Below, piece after piece: positions 7,045 to 15,776 of a stretch of 64,000 bases of DNA; positions within the stretch are counted from its first letter, which is position 1; every line of letters begins with the position of its first letter. Location of the stretch: contig JACRMT010000005.1 of assembly GCA_016214855.1 (NCBI GenBank), positions 124,001 to 188,000 of the forward strand, read 5' to 3'. Below the pieces are notes generated by a model, which saw nothing but the letters and a program-made list of their open reading frames with translations, was not told the origin of the DNA and did no database searches. The stretch comes from Nitrospirota bacterium. GTDB taxonomy: Bacteria; Nitrospirota; Thermodesulfovibrionia; Thermodesulfovibrionales; UBA6898. A program made the translations under genes and the position numbers.

Positions 7045-9312
7045 TCATTTTTTTCTGAGCGCTTCATAAAAGGGATTATTTGAGAACTGCGCAGGTTTCC
7101 TGTCCTCTTTTTTGCGTGTTTTCTCAGACCTCGGCAATGGTTTTGCAGCTTCTTTTTTTGCAGCACCCTCATTGTTTGCGTGAGCGCTCTTCATCGAGAG
7201 CGAAATGCGCTTTCTCTGCAGATCGATCTCCAGCACCGTGACCGTCACCTTCTGATGCACCTTCACGACATCTCCCGGATTCTTCACAAACCTGTCTGCA
7301 AGCTCGCTGATATGCACAAGACCGTCCTGATGGACCCCTATGTCAACAAAGACACCAAAGGCAGCTATGTTCGTAACGATGCCCGGCAGCTTCATGCCCG
7401 GTGTCAGGTCCTCAACCTTCTGTACATTCTCTGCAAAGTTGAATGACTCGAACTGCTCCCTTGGGTCGCGCCCTGGTTTAGCCAGCTCGGACATGATATC
7501 GTTCAGGGTCGGCAGGCCTGCCGTATCGGTCACATAGAGGGAAAGGTCTATCCTTTTCCTGAGACCATCGTCTTTCATCAGGTCAACCACCGAGCATCCG
7601 AGGTCCCGTGCCATGGTATCGACAATATGATAGCTTTCCGGATGCACGGCTGATCCGTCCAGAGGGTTTTCAGCGTCCCGTATGCGGAGGAAACCTGTTG
7701 CCTGTTCAAAGGCCTTCGGCCCCAGACGGGGGATCTTTTTCAGTTCTTCCCGTGACCTGAACGGGCCGTGTTCGTTCCGGTATTCAACGATGCCTTTTGC
7801 AAGCTGAGGCCCGAGGCCTGATACATAGGTGAGGAGCTGTCTGCTTGCGGTATTTACTTCCACGCCAACGCCGTTGACGCAGCTGCTGACAACGTCATCG
7901 AGACTCTTCTTCAGTGCGGTCTGATCCACATCATGCTGGTATTGTCCTACACCAATGGATTTTGGATCGATCTTCACGAGTTCCGCAAGAGGGTCTGTGA
8001 GACGACGGCCGATCGAGACCGATCCCCTGACCGTCAGATCAAGGTCAGGGAATTCCTCCCTCGCCACCTCTGACGCAGAGTAGATGGATGCACCGCTTTC
8101 ATTCACCATAACAATGTTTATGCCGGATGCAAGACCGAGCCCTCTGACAAAGGCTTCTGTCTCCCTCCCTGCAGTGCCGTTTCCTATGGCGATTGCCTCG
8201 ATGTTGAAGCGGCTGCAGAGGTCTTTGATCTTTGTGCCTGCCTCACCGATGCCTTTTTCTGAGAAGTGGGGATAGATGGTGTCATTATGAAGAAGCTTCC
8301 CCTGCTGATCGAGACAGACCACTTTGCAGCCTGTCCTGAAGCCGGGGTCGATAGCCAGTACGTTTTTCCTGCCCAGAGGAGGGGAGAGCAGGAGTTGCCT
8401 CAAGTTCTCGACAAAAACACGAATTGCCTCTTCGTCAGCTCTTTTCTTGGCAGCAAGGCGGATCTCGCCTTCCATGGAAGAGGTGAGCAGTCTCTTATAG
8501 CTGTCATGCAGAGCAAGCTTCACCTGTTCAGATGTTGATGTAACTCCTTTTATGAAGACTTCTTCGAGCAGGCTGAGAGCCTTGTCTTCAGGCGGTGTTA
8601 TGCGCATGATCAGAAAACCTTCAGTTTCTCCGCGGCGAATGGCAAGTATCCTGTGTGAAGGGGCCTTTGCTATCGGTTCTTCCCAGTCAAAATAGTCACG
8701 GTATTTGTTTGCTTCCTCTTCTTTGCCGGACATGACCTTTGACCGCAGTATGCCCTTTGCTGCAAAGAGCTCCCGCAGCCACTGCAGTGCCCTCGGGTCC
8801 TCGCTTATCCATTCCGCAATAATGTCCCGCGATCCTGCAAGGGCTTCTTCGACAGATGAAACGCCTTTTTCTGCATCCAGATAGGATGTTGCCGCTGCTT
8901 CAATATCCATTTCTTCCTGCGCAAACAGGGCGGCCGCAAGAGGTTCGAGCCCCTTTTCCTTTGCCATCATCGCCCGTGTGCGGCGCTTGGGTCTGAACGG
9001 CAGATAAATATCCTCCAGCACGGTCAGAGAATCTGCTCCGTCGACTTTAGTCTTTAATTCGTCTGTGAGCAGGCTCCGCTCTTCCAAAGACTTCAGGATC
9101 GCTTCCCGCCGCTTGTCCAGTTCCCTGAGCTGCTCCAGCCTGTCCCTGATAGCAGCAACAGCCACCTCGTCAAGGCTTCCGGTCGCCTCCTTGCGGTACC
9201 GGGAGATAAAAGGGACCGTTGATCCGTCGTCGAGCAGAGCTCCTGTTGCCTTTACCTGTGCGGGCGCTATGCCAAGCTCTTTTGCGATTATTAGTAAATG
9301 TGATTCTTTCAT
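7045..9312 (-). CDS. tex: Tex-family RNA-binding transcription accessory protein
   Basis: This encodes 755 residues, the usual Tex length. In order: helical Tex N-domain (1-180; SRYRKEATGSLDE, LPFRPKRRTRA), YqgF/RNase H-like domain (about 320-450; VLAIDPGFRTGCK), helix-hairpin-helix pair (about 490-560; YVSGLGPQLAKGIVEYRN, IPRLGPKAFEQATGF) and C-terminal S1 domain (about 640-712; GIVTNIAAFGVFVDIGVHQDG). Tex binds nucleic acid in the cytosol and affects transcription and stress tolerance in several bacteria. After the S1 domain comes a basic low-complexity tail (KKEAAKPLPRSEKTRKKEDRK). The helicase gene lies immediately upstream. Confidence 0.97.
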   Translation of the reverse strand: MKESHLLIIAKELGIAPAQVKATGALLDDGSTVPFISRYRKEATGSLDEVAVAAIRDRLEQLRELDKRREAILKSLEERSLLTDELKTKVDGADSLTVLEDIYLPFRPKRRTRAMMAKEKGLEPLAAALFAQEEMDIEAAATSYLDAEKGVSSVEEALAGSRDIIAEWISEDPRALQWLRELFAAKGILRSKVMSGKEEEANKYRDYFDWEEPIAKAPSHRILAIRRGETEGFLIMRITPPEDKALSLLEEVFIKGVTSTSEQVKLALHDSYKRLLTSSMEGEIRLAAKKRADEEAIRVFVENLRQLLLSPPLGRKNVLAIDPGFRTGCKVVCLDQQGKLLHNDTIYPHFSEKGIGEAGTKIKDLCSRFNIEAIAIGNGTAGRETEAFVRGLGLASGINIVMVNESGASIYSASEVAREEFPDLDLTVRGSVSIGRRLTDPLAELVKIDPKSIGVGQYQHDVDQTALKKSLDDVVSSCVNGVGVEVNTASRQLLTYVSGLGPQLAKGIVEYRNEHGPFRSREELKKIPRLGPKAFEQATGFLRIRDAENPLDGSAVHPESYHIVDTMARDLGCSVVDLMKDDGLRKRIDLSLYVTDTAGLPTLNDIMSELAKPGRDPREQFESFNFAENVQKVEDLTPGMKLPGIVTNIAAFGVFVDIGVHQDGLVHISELADRFVKNPGDVVKVHQKVTVTVLEIDLQRKRISLSMKSAHANNEGAAKKEAAKPLPRSEKTRKKEDRKPAQFSNNPFYEALRKK

Positions 9313-9339
9313 CCAGTTCCCTTCATATCAGGTTGATAC

Positions 9340-11361
9340 TCATTTTCCAATCATGGCGCGTATGTTCGCAAAGCACTTTTTGGCATAGAGCTCTTCCTCT
9401 TCAGGGGAAAGTTTCTCGAAACGATCGAGCTTTTTTATGACCTCCTCATCAAGCTCCTCAAGGAAGCGTGAGGGGACAGAAGGCGCGTCTTTTCCGTATT
9501 TCGTTCTCTGGTTCGTATAGGTGATAAACAGCTCGTGCATGGCCCGCGTTATCCCTACATAGAAAAGCCTTCTTTCCTCCTCGAGCCCTTCTATGGTGTC
9601 GGCAGATTTCTTGTGCGGCAGAATATCCTCTTCAGCGCCTGCAATGAATACGACCGGGAACTCAAGGCCTTTTGAGGAGTGGAATGATATGAGCGTAACG
9701 CCGTACCCGCCTTTCTCCTCTTTTTCGTCCATCAGGTCTGTAAGCGCCATGGTCTCGAGAAACCCATGAAGAGAGGGTGATACTTCAGAGGATTCATAGT
9801 GCCGGAGGGATTCGACAAAGCCGTCCAGGTTTTCCATCTTCCTGAAGGACACCTCAGGTGTTTTATAAAGTTCACTGATGTAGTCACGGTAGTTGACCTC
9901 ATCAATAAGGGCCCTGAGAGTCTTGTCCATTTCCCTTCCTTTTCTGAACATATCGCGATATCGCCCAAGCAGACCGAAAAGGGCATTGGCTGATGACGCA
10001 GGTTTTGGGCCGAGACCGGGCACCTCGATTGCTTTGCCAAAGGCATCGAGAAGGCTCAGGGCATGGGCGCGGCTGAATTCGGAAAGGAGCCCCAGTGCAG
10101 AAGGGCCCAGACCGCGTTTCGGCGCATTTGCCGCACGGAGAAGGCTCAGGTCGTCAGAAGGATTGGCGATGATCTTGAGGTACGCTGCGAGGTCTTTTAT
10201 CTCCTTGTTCTCGAAATAGCTTGTCCCTCCTACCACCGAATAGGGTATGCGCTGTTTTCTGAGCGCCTCTTCAAAGGGTTTGGAAAAAATATTGGCCCGG
10301 TAGATCACGGCGAAATGCTCGTAAGGAGTATTCTTTTCGAGCCTGATCGTCGAGATTCTGTCTACGATCCAGGCTGCCTCGTCCTCTGTGTCCCGCGCCT
10401 TCAGGATATTGACCTTTGGGCCGTCGCCTCTTTCCGACCAGAGGGATTTCTCCATTCTCTTTTTGTTGTTCTTGATTACGCTGTTTGCGGCGGTCAGGAT
10501 ATTGCCGAAGGAGCGGTAGTTCTGCTCAAGCCTCACAATGACCGTTCCGGGGAAATCCTTCTCGAAATGGAGGATATTGCCGAGGCTGGCTCCCCGCCAT
10601 CCATATATGGACTGATCGTCATCGCCGACAACGCAGAGGTTTTTTCTGTCGCCGGCAAGAAGCTTGATGAAATTGTATTGGACCCGGTTCGTGTCCTGGT
10701 ATTCGTCCACCATGATATAGCGGAACATATTCTGATACTGCGCAAGCACATCAGGATGCTCTTTGAAGAGCTTCAGGGTAAGCAGGAGAAGGTCGTCGAA
10801 ATCGAGTGCGTTCAGCGATTTGAGTGCGTCGAGGTAACGGGGATAGAGCATGGCCGATGCCTCTTCAAGCGGATTATCTGACGGGCCTGTCTCAACAGGA
10901 ACGAAATCGTTCTTTGTCCTGCTGATCCTTTCGAGAATATTTTCGGGCTTGAAGCTCTTGTCGTAGAATTTAATATCAGAAAGGATGTTCCGCAGAAGCG
11001 AGACCTGCTCGGACGTATCATAAATGGTGAAGTCTTTGCGGTACCCGAGATGCTCGATCTCACGCCGCAGTATTCTCAGGCAGAGAGAGTGAAACGTGGA
11101 GATCACCGGTGTGCCGGTTTCTCCCTTGAGCATGGATTTGACCCGCTCCCGCATCTCTTTTGCCGCTTTGTTGGTGAAGGTGACCGCAAGCACAGATCCA
11201 GCCCTGCTGATCCCTGTCTTTATCAGGTATGCAGTCCTCATCGTGATGACCCGCGTCTTGCCTGAACCGGCGCCGGCGAGGATGAGAAGAGGGCCGTCGG
11301 TCTGCATGACCGCTTCCTCCTGCCGGCGATTGAGCCGCGCAATTTCTTTATATATATCCAT
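9340..11361 (-). CDS. UvrD/Rep-family ATP-dependent DNA helicase
   Basis: This encodes 673 residues and is a superfamily 1A helicase. Motifs visible: Q-motif and Walker A (LNRRQEEAVMQTDGP; GAGSGKTRVIT), motif II DEYQDTN, motif III GDDDQSIYGWRGA, motif IV (LEQNYRS), and motifs V-VI (SFHSSKGLEFPVVF, EEERRLFYVGITRA). It unwinds DNA 3' to 5' in repair or fork restart. At 673 residues it is nearer Rep/PcrA than UvrD in length. Its stop lies 27 bases before the tex start, so the three genes down to YceH may form one unit. The 175 bases upstream hold no gene I can see. Confidence 0.95.
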   Translation of the reverse strand: MDIYKEIARLNRRQEEAVMQTDGPLLILAGAGSGKTRVITMRTAYLIKTGISRAGSVLAVTFTNKAAKEMRERVKSMLKGETGTPVISTFHSLCLRILRREIEHLGYRKDFTIYDTSEQVSLLRNILSDIKFYDKSFKPENILERISRTKNDFVPVETGPSDNPLEEASAMLYPRYLDALKSLNALDFDDLLLLTLKLFKEHPDVLAQYQNMFRYIMVDEYQDTNRVQYNFIKLLAGDRKNLCVVGDDDQSIYGWRGASLGNILHFEKDFPGTVIVRLEQNYRSFGNILTAANSVIKNNKKRMEKSLWSERGDGPKVNILKARDTEDEAAWIVDRISTIRLEKNTPYEHFAVIYRANIFSKPFEEALRKQRIPYSVVGGTSYFENKEIKDLAAYLKIIANPSDDLSLLRAANAPKRGLGPSALGLLSEFSRAHALSLLDAFGKAIEVPGLGPKPASSANALFGLLGRYRDMFRKGREMDKTLRALIDEVNYRDYISELYKTPEVSFRKMENLDGFVESLRHYESSEVSPSLHGFLETMALTDLMDEKEEKGGYGVTLISFHSSKGLEFPVVFIAGAEEDILPHKKSADTIEGLEEERRLFYVGITRAMHELFITYTNQRTKYGKDAPSVPSRFLEELDEEVIKKLDRFEKLSPEEEELYAKKCFANIRAMIGK

Positions 11362-11536
11362 CGTGACTTTTTAGTTCCTCTGAACTTTTTTCCGAAGCTG
11401 ATCCGGATCCTTGTTACATGGGGCGAGAGATAGTTAATGCCTACAGGCCGCCGGGGAAAAACATCTGACCATCTATATTACCGGGCGAAAAACAAGAAGG
11501 CAACAAAGGGCGCAGGGAGCGGGCTCGCAGGCGTGG

Positions 11537-12205
11537 TTACGCTATCTCCTGAAAGATATCCGGCCTGTCAGTTGCAATGCCGTCAACGCCTTTTGCGATG
11601 TACGCCTCTGCTTCTTCTGTTGTATTGATTGTCCAGACAATCACCTTCAGATCGTTCTTATGGGCCTTTTCGATATCTTTTGTATGAACGAACCGGTAAA
11701 GAGGGACAAGATACTGAGCTTGAAGTTTCATGGCTGTTTCTATCGGGTTCCTGAATTTCGTATAGATCAGTCCGGTCTCGAGCTCCCTGTCCAGCTTTCG
11801 AACAGCGGCAAGAGCCTCTTCATGGAAAGAAACGATAATGACCCTGTCTTTCAGTTTCGCCCTGTTCACCTCATCAAGAACTCTCTTTTCCTGTCCGGTC
11901 TCCTTTAATTCCACCAGGATCTTTTCGACCTTTTTCCCGATATAGCCCAATGCTTCTTTGAGAGAAGGTATTCTGTCCCCTGTTGCCTGCCTGAGCTGCT
12001 TCAGTGTTGCCTCGTTTATCAACAGGTCAATGCCGAATACCCTTTTCAGGTTATCATCGTGGCATACGATCAGTTCTCTGTCCTTTGACTGGCGGACATC
12101 GAGTTCTATCGCATTGGCGCCAAGCTCAACAGCTTTCTTAAAGCTCCCGATCGTATTTTCGACCTCATATGCCCGTGCACCCCGGTGGCCTGTTTTGAGG
12201 AACAT
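11537..12205 (-). CDS. glycerophosphodiester phosphodiesterase
   Basis: This encodes 222 residues of the GDPD family. The catalytic signature HRGARAYEVENTIGSF with ANAIELDVRQSKD and VCHDDNLKR supplies the two histidines and the metal-binding acidic residues. It hydrolyses glycerophosphodiesters to glycerol-3-phosphate and an alcohol. No signal peptide is visible, so it is cytosolic. The start lies two bases after the stop of the DUF1499 gene, so the two are almost certainly co-translated. Confidence 0.93.
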   Translation of the reverse strand: MFLKTGHRGARAYEVENTIGSFKKAVELGANAIELDVRQSKDRELIVCHDDNLKRVFGIDLLINEATLKQLRQATGDRIPSLKEALGYIGKKVEKILVELKETGQEKRVLDEVNRAKLKDRVIIVSFHEEALAAVRKLDRELETGLIYTKFRNPIETAMKLQAQYLVPLYRFVHTKDIEKAHKNDLKVIVWTINTTEEAEAYIAKGVDGIATDRPDIFQEIA

Positions 12206-12207
12206 TG

Positions 12208-12954
12208 CTATGTGTCTTTCCTCAGGGCGGTCAGATATCTGCGTATCCTGTCTGCATTTGCCCCGACATCGCTCCTGCCGACGCGTGATAACGAACGCAG
12301 ATCGACGCGGCTGCCATTACCCTGAGCAGTGATGCGGATCACGATATCGTCCTTGAACCCGAACCAGAAGGTCGTATCTGTTGCCTCGATACGCCCATTT
12401 GCAGGATCAACGCTGACGATTTCCCATCCCAAAGTCTGGACTGCTGAGAGGGCCTTTTCAAAGGTCCGGGCAGGGGGTACATTCAGCAGCAGCGGTGCAA
12501 TGTCAGGATATGCCTTTTTCTGCTGGAGAGCGATCTCAGGGCCTCCGTATTCAGCCGGGTTCAGGGCCGCCTTGCGCATGCTGAGGACAATATCGAATTT
12601 GGGCGGATCTTCCGTGTCGGTCGTGATGTCATGGATAGCCGGGACACTGCGGGCAATGAGATACACGCGAAACGGAACAATGACTGCAGCAATACTGATG
12701 ATGCCTGCGAGCATAAACAGGGAAAGGCTGCTCCCCTGTCCCCGGGAATAGGCAAAAATACAGCCGATGACTGCAGCTGCTGCGACTGCGAGTTCAGCAT
12801 ATGCAGACCATCTCAGAAGCGAAAGCCCTGTCCGAAAGCCCCACCAGCCGAACCGCGTGCCGAGGCCTGACACTGCAGTGGTGAGGACGAGGGCAGCGGC
12901 AAGGACAAGGCTGCAGACAGCAACGAAAGGCAGAGTTCTGTTCGTATCGATCAT
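12208..12954 (-). CDS. DUF1499-domain membrane protein
   Basis: This encodes 248 residues. The first ~110 residues carry three hydrophobic helices (about 8-30, 48-68, 78-100). Residues about 130-245 match the DUF1499 pattern (YPDIAPLLLNVPPARTFEKAL, GWEIVSVDPANGRIEATDTTFWFGFKDDIVIR, SRVGRSDVGANADRIRRYLTAL). The function of DUF1499 is unknown; homologues occur next to lipid or envelope genes, and coupling to GDPD here fits that. Confidence 0.85.
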   Translation of the reverse strand: MIDTNRTLPFVAVCSLVLAAALVLTTAVSGLGTRFGWWGFRTGLSLLRWSAYAELAVAAAAVIGCIFAYSRGQGSSLSLFMLAGIISIAAVIVPFRVYLIARSVPAIHDITTDTEDPPKFDIVLSMRKAALNPAEYGGPEIALQQKKAYPDIAPLLLNVPPARTFEKALSAVQTLGWEIVSVDPANGRIEATDTTFWFGFKDDIVIRITAQGNGSRVDLRSLSRVGRSDVGANADRIRRYLTALRKDT

Positions 12955-12994
12955 CTTAGTTTCAGTATAGCAGAATATTTCTCTCTGCCAAGGT

Positions 12995-13360
12995 TCAGTG
13001 TTTAGGGTCTGGCGGGGTCGTCTTTGCAGCGAAGAAAAGTCCGAGAGATATCAGCAGCGTAATAACTGTTATGGTGAATGCCAGAGTTTGTCCGTGCCAG
13101 AGGCTGCTGAACCAGCGCAAGAACTCATCAGCAGCAACACTGTATTTGCCGCCATAGACCTGCAGATCATGCCTGTACATCCTGGAGTCTTCCGGCATGA
13201 TCGGATAGGCCTGTCCATCAACTATGGTATAGCCCACGGCAGCCTTCGGATCATCCCCGGCTGTCAGGTAAATGACGATGGAACCGGCCAGGCCCAGCAG
13301 CAGTACGAGTGCGGCTATGAGGTAAAGGCGTTTCTCCTGATCCAGGGTTTTCCAGAACAT
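12995..13360 (-). CDS. hypothetical two-helix membrane protein
   Basis: This encodes 121 residues with a membrane helix at about 13-33, a soluble loop of ~60 residues (YTIVDGQAYPIMPEDSRMYRHDL, VAADEFLRWFSSLW) and a second helix at about 90-111. The ends face the cytosol and the loop the periplasm if the basic N-terminus stays inside. I recognise no family. It is 46 bases downstream of the prohibitin-like gene and may share its transcript, suggesting a membrane role. Confidence 0.6.
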   Translation of the reverse strand: MFWKTLDQEKRLYLIAALVLLLGLAGSIVIYLTAGDDPKAAVGYTIVDGQAYPIMPEDSRMYRHDLQVYGGKYSVAADEFLRWFSSLWHGQTLAFTITVITLLISLGLFFAAKTTPPDPKH

Positions 13361-13406
13361 GGTAATAGTCAGTCCGGCTCTGATCTCTTATGCTCTGTGA
13401 TCTGCC

Positions 13407-14261
13407 TTATTCCAATGACTTTATGTCTATGAAGGGGACAGCACCTGAACTCACCTTCGGCATATGGCCGTCCCACTTTTCTATGGCCTTGATAGATGCC
13501 TCGATTTTTCTAAGCTGTATGAGCTGGGGCGTGACATTTTCTTTCTGGAGCCTCAATGATTCTGCCTCTGCTTTGGCGCTGGCGATCTTCTGGTCAGCCT
13601 CAATCTTTATCCTTTCGAGGTCCCGCTGTGCCTTCAGGGCGAGCTGCTCAGCGGTCTGCTTCGACTCGATCGCAGCCTCGAACTGCTGTGAGAACCTGAA
13701 GTTTACGATTGAAAAATCGTCCACCACAATATCATAGGTAATGAGCCGCTGTTTGAGCAGGTCCTTGATCTCGTTGCGCACCTTCTCGCGCTGTGTGATA
13801 AGCTCGACTGCCGTGTATCGGGCAGTGATGGCCTTGACCACCTCCTGGACAGCAGGGTCTATTACCCGTTCCTTGAACGAGACGCCGATGGTCTGATAGA
13901 TCTTGTTTACCTTATCAGGCGACGAGTGATAGTTCACTGCTATGGTTGATTTCGTGTCCTGCAGGTCTTTTGAGACAGATTCTGCGTCTGTCTGGGATTT
14001 CTGAATGCGCACATCTATCATGATCACCTTCTGCATGAAGGGCACACGCAGATGCAGTCCTTCTCCGAGCACGGCGTCCTGAACCGCCCCAAAATTGAGT
14101 ACAACGCCTCTCTCTCCGGCGCTCACCACCACAAAAGGATTCAGGATCCGGATTGCGAACCAGAGCGCTATCACGATGGCTGCAATGAGTGCGAGCTTTT
14201 TCCCTCTGCCGCCGAATTTCTTTGCATTTTCTGCCAAGGCATCTACATTAATTTCTTTCAT
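13407..14261 (-). CDS. prohibitin/HflC-type SPFH-domain membrane protein
   Basis: This encodes 284 residues. There is one N-terminal membrane helix (about 22-42), then an SPFH domain starting VVSAGERGVVLNFGAVQDAVLGEGLHLRVPF, and a helical, coiled-coil C-terminal part (about 175-255; FEAAIESKQTAEQLALKAQRDLERIKIEADQKIASAKAEAESL). This is the prohibitin architecture. These proteins form large rings on the inner membrane that scaffold or control proteases such as FtsH. No protease partner or second SPFH gene is adjacent, so it is probably homo-oligomeric. Confidence 0.9.
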   Translation of the reverse strand: MKEINVDALAENAKKFGGRGKKLALIAAIVIALWFAIRILNPFVVVSAGERGVVLNFGAVQDAVLGEGLHLRVPFMQKVIMIDVRIQKSQTDAESVSKDLQDTKSTIAVNYHSSPDKVNKIYQTIGVSFKERVIDPAVQEVVKAITARYTAVELITQREKVRNEIKDLLKQRLITYDIVVDDFSIVNFRFSQQFEAAIESKQTAEQLALKAQRDLERIKIEADQKIASAKAEAESLRLQKENVTPQLIQLRKIEASIKAIEKWDGHMPKVSSGAVPFIDIKSLE

Positions 14262-14377
14262 CTGTTACCCCCCCCTCTGTTATTTTTTCCTCAGGCAATA
14301 GTGGCATGATATCACGTTGCAGGAGAAATTACGAATGGATTTTTGCGCTCAGGAGGACGGTCATTGAGCTGCCATTG

Positions 14378-14761
14378 CTATCTCAAATAGTGCTGGACCG
14401 GTTTAATGACTCCGCTCTTCACCAGCAGGACCATGAGAGCTGTGTAGCAGAGCGATATGGCGATGTCCTTTGCCAAATGCTTTCCGGTATAGCGGACCTT
14501 TTCGTGGTTATTTTTCGAGAGAGTCCTTGTAATTCCTTTCTGGAGCAGCACAAAGCCCAGAATATTGGTCATGAGATATGAGCCGGCAAAGGCGGGCAGA
14601 AAGAGATGGGGATACAAAAAGCTGACCAGCCATGCGCAGGCATATGCGATCGGGATGTTAACGTATGCATCGTTCCACCACGAAAGCGGAGACAGCATAT
14701 ATCCTATGCAGGCTATGGTGCTGCCCTTCAGTTTATCATAATAATGATTCAGATCGTTCAT
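14378..14761 (-). CDS. hypothetical polytopic membrane protein
   Basis: This encodes 127 residues with three probable membrane segments (about 32-52, 53-75, 98-117) and a hydrophilic basic loop (TRTLSKNNHEKVRYTGKH). I recognise no family. It is transcribed toward the prohibitin-like gene and is divergent from the small gene at 14901. Confidence 0.6.
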   Translation of the reverse strand: MNDLNHYYDKLKGSTIACIGYMLSPLSWWNDAYVNIPIAYACAWLVSFLYPHLFLPAFAGSYLMTNILGFVLLQKGITRTLSKNNHEKVRYTGKHLAKDIAISLCYTALMVLLVKSGVIKPVQHYLR

Positions 14762-14900
14762 GGGGTCTCGCTGCTTTTGGACAGTTTACCCTTTTTATGA
14801 CGCGGATTCAATCGGCGGCGTTGAGCGCCGGAGATCTCCTCATCTTTTGTCAGCTGGCAGTTGTTCGTGGTATTCTATACTGCTTTTTCGGGAGATCAGG

Positions 14901-15128
14901 ATGAAAATATCACAATACGTCATATGGCTGGGAATAGCGACTGCGGCAGGGACTGCGCTGGGTATGCTGTCTGACCGGAGACATCCGGCTAAAGGGAGTC
15001 TGCTGGGAGCAACAGCCGGCATGGTTGCCGGTTCTGTTGCGGCCGGTGTTTATGAATATATCTCGTCTGAAAAAGTTCCTTACTACTCGACAGAATCATC
15101 GCTGTACGACGATATCGACGCAGTATAA
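14901..15128 (+). CDS. small YtxH-like membrane protein
   Basis: This encodes 75 residues from ATG at 14901, preceded by GGAGATCAGG as ribosome-binding site. An upstream ATG in the same frame has no such site. The N-terminal half is a Gly/Ala-rich hydrophobic segment (VIWLGIATAAGTALGML, then LLGATAGMVAGSVAAGVY), resembling YtxH or glycine-zipper proteins. The acidic C-terminus is probably exposed. The function is unknown. It is followed by a strong terminator hairpin. Confidence 0.6.
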   Translation: MKISQYVIWLGIATAAGTALGMLSDRRHPAKGSLLGATAGMVAGSVAAGVYEYISSEKVPYYSTESSLYDDIDAV

Positions 15129-15145
15129 TTTTCTCCGGATGCCAT

Positions 15146-15180
15146 AAAAAAGGCTCCTCATGTTCCCATGGGAGCCTTTT
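15146..15180. terminator. bidirectional intrinsic terminator
   Basis: The arms AAAAGGCTCC and GGGAGCCTTTT enclose a short loop containing TGTTCCCA. The A-run on one side and T-run on the other make it work in both directions. It sits between the small plus-strand gene and the convergent DsrE gene. Confidence 0.85.
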
Positions 15181-15201
15181 CCTGTTTATAGCGCCTGATG
15201 C

Positions 15202-15588
15202 TTAGAGGCTGAGAGAGAAGGGCACATATCCCTGAAGGAGCAGTTCCCCGAGATAGGAACTGGATTTGATCTCAGCTCCCTCGATCAGGTTCTCCGGGGT
15301 GAGGCCATAGCCGGGCATGAAGGCGTGGCAGACGTAGAACTTTACGCCGAAATCGATCAGCAGTTCGAGCATCTCTCCGAAATTGACCTGCTTGCCCTCA
15401 AACTCCATCGAGATATTCTCGACAACACCTTTCTTGGCAAGCTGCACGCCCTCGCCGATCAGGAATATCGCGACCTCAGATTCGTCCGAAAATGCCTTGA
15501 TGTTCGAAGCGATCTTCATAATGCCCAGGACTTCAATGGGGTTGGTGGTTGTGTGCGATAAGGTAAAAACGAATTTCTTGTCTGACAT
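15202..15588 (-). CDS. DsrE-family protein
   Basis: This encodes about 128 residues from the ATG at 15588, which has a near-perfect site (AAGGAGG, 5 bases away). The sequence KKFVFTLSHTTTNPIEVLGIMKIASN followed by VAIFLIGEGVQLAKKGV and FYVCHAFMPGYG is typical of the DsrE/DsrF-like sulfur-relay fold. A single cysteine (YVCHAF) sits where DsrE-type proteins often carry their reactive cysteine. It may handle sulfane sulfur, but no dsr genes are nearby. A consensus promoter lies just upstream, and the shared terminator at 15146 ends the gene. Confidence 0.85.
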   Translation of the reverse strand: MSDKKFVFTLSHTTTNPIEVLGIMKIASNIKAFSDESEVAIFLIGEGVQLAKKGVVENISMEFEGKQVNFGEMLELLIDFGVKFYVCHAFMPGYGLTPENLIEGAEIKSSSYLGELLLQGYVPFSLSL

Positions 15589-15624
15589 GGATGCCTCCTT
15601 GTTTAATAGTTGCAATGTTTAGAT

Positions 15625-15652
15625 ATTATATCAAACTGTCTCTTGTTGTCAA
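15625..15652 (-). promoter_or_regulatory. sigma70-type promoter of the DsrE gene
   Basis: On the minus strand, TTGACA (15652-15647) and TATAAT (15630-15625) are separated by 16 bases. Both boxes match the consensus exactly. They lie 37-64 bases upstream of the DsrE ATG, with a strong ribosome-binding site between. Confidence 0.75.
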
Positions 15653-15655
15653 TTG

Positions 15656-15685
15656 GTGACTAAATGTGACTAAATGTGACTAAAG
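15656..15685. repeat. three tandem copies of a 10-mer
   Basis: GTGACTAAAT is repeated three times (the last ends AAG), directly behind the -35 box of the DsrE promoter. It could be a binding site array upstream of that promoter or a simple tandem repeat. Confidence 0.6.
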
Positions 15686-15776
15686 CACCTGCTTCAATGC
15701 CTAAAGCCAACTGCAAGAGCCTTAGGCTCACCTGCTGCCGGTGCCTTTATTTCGGCAAGACGTATTGCAGCTGCTG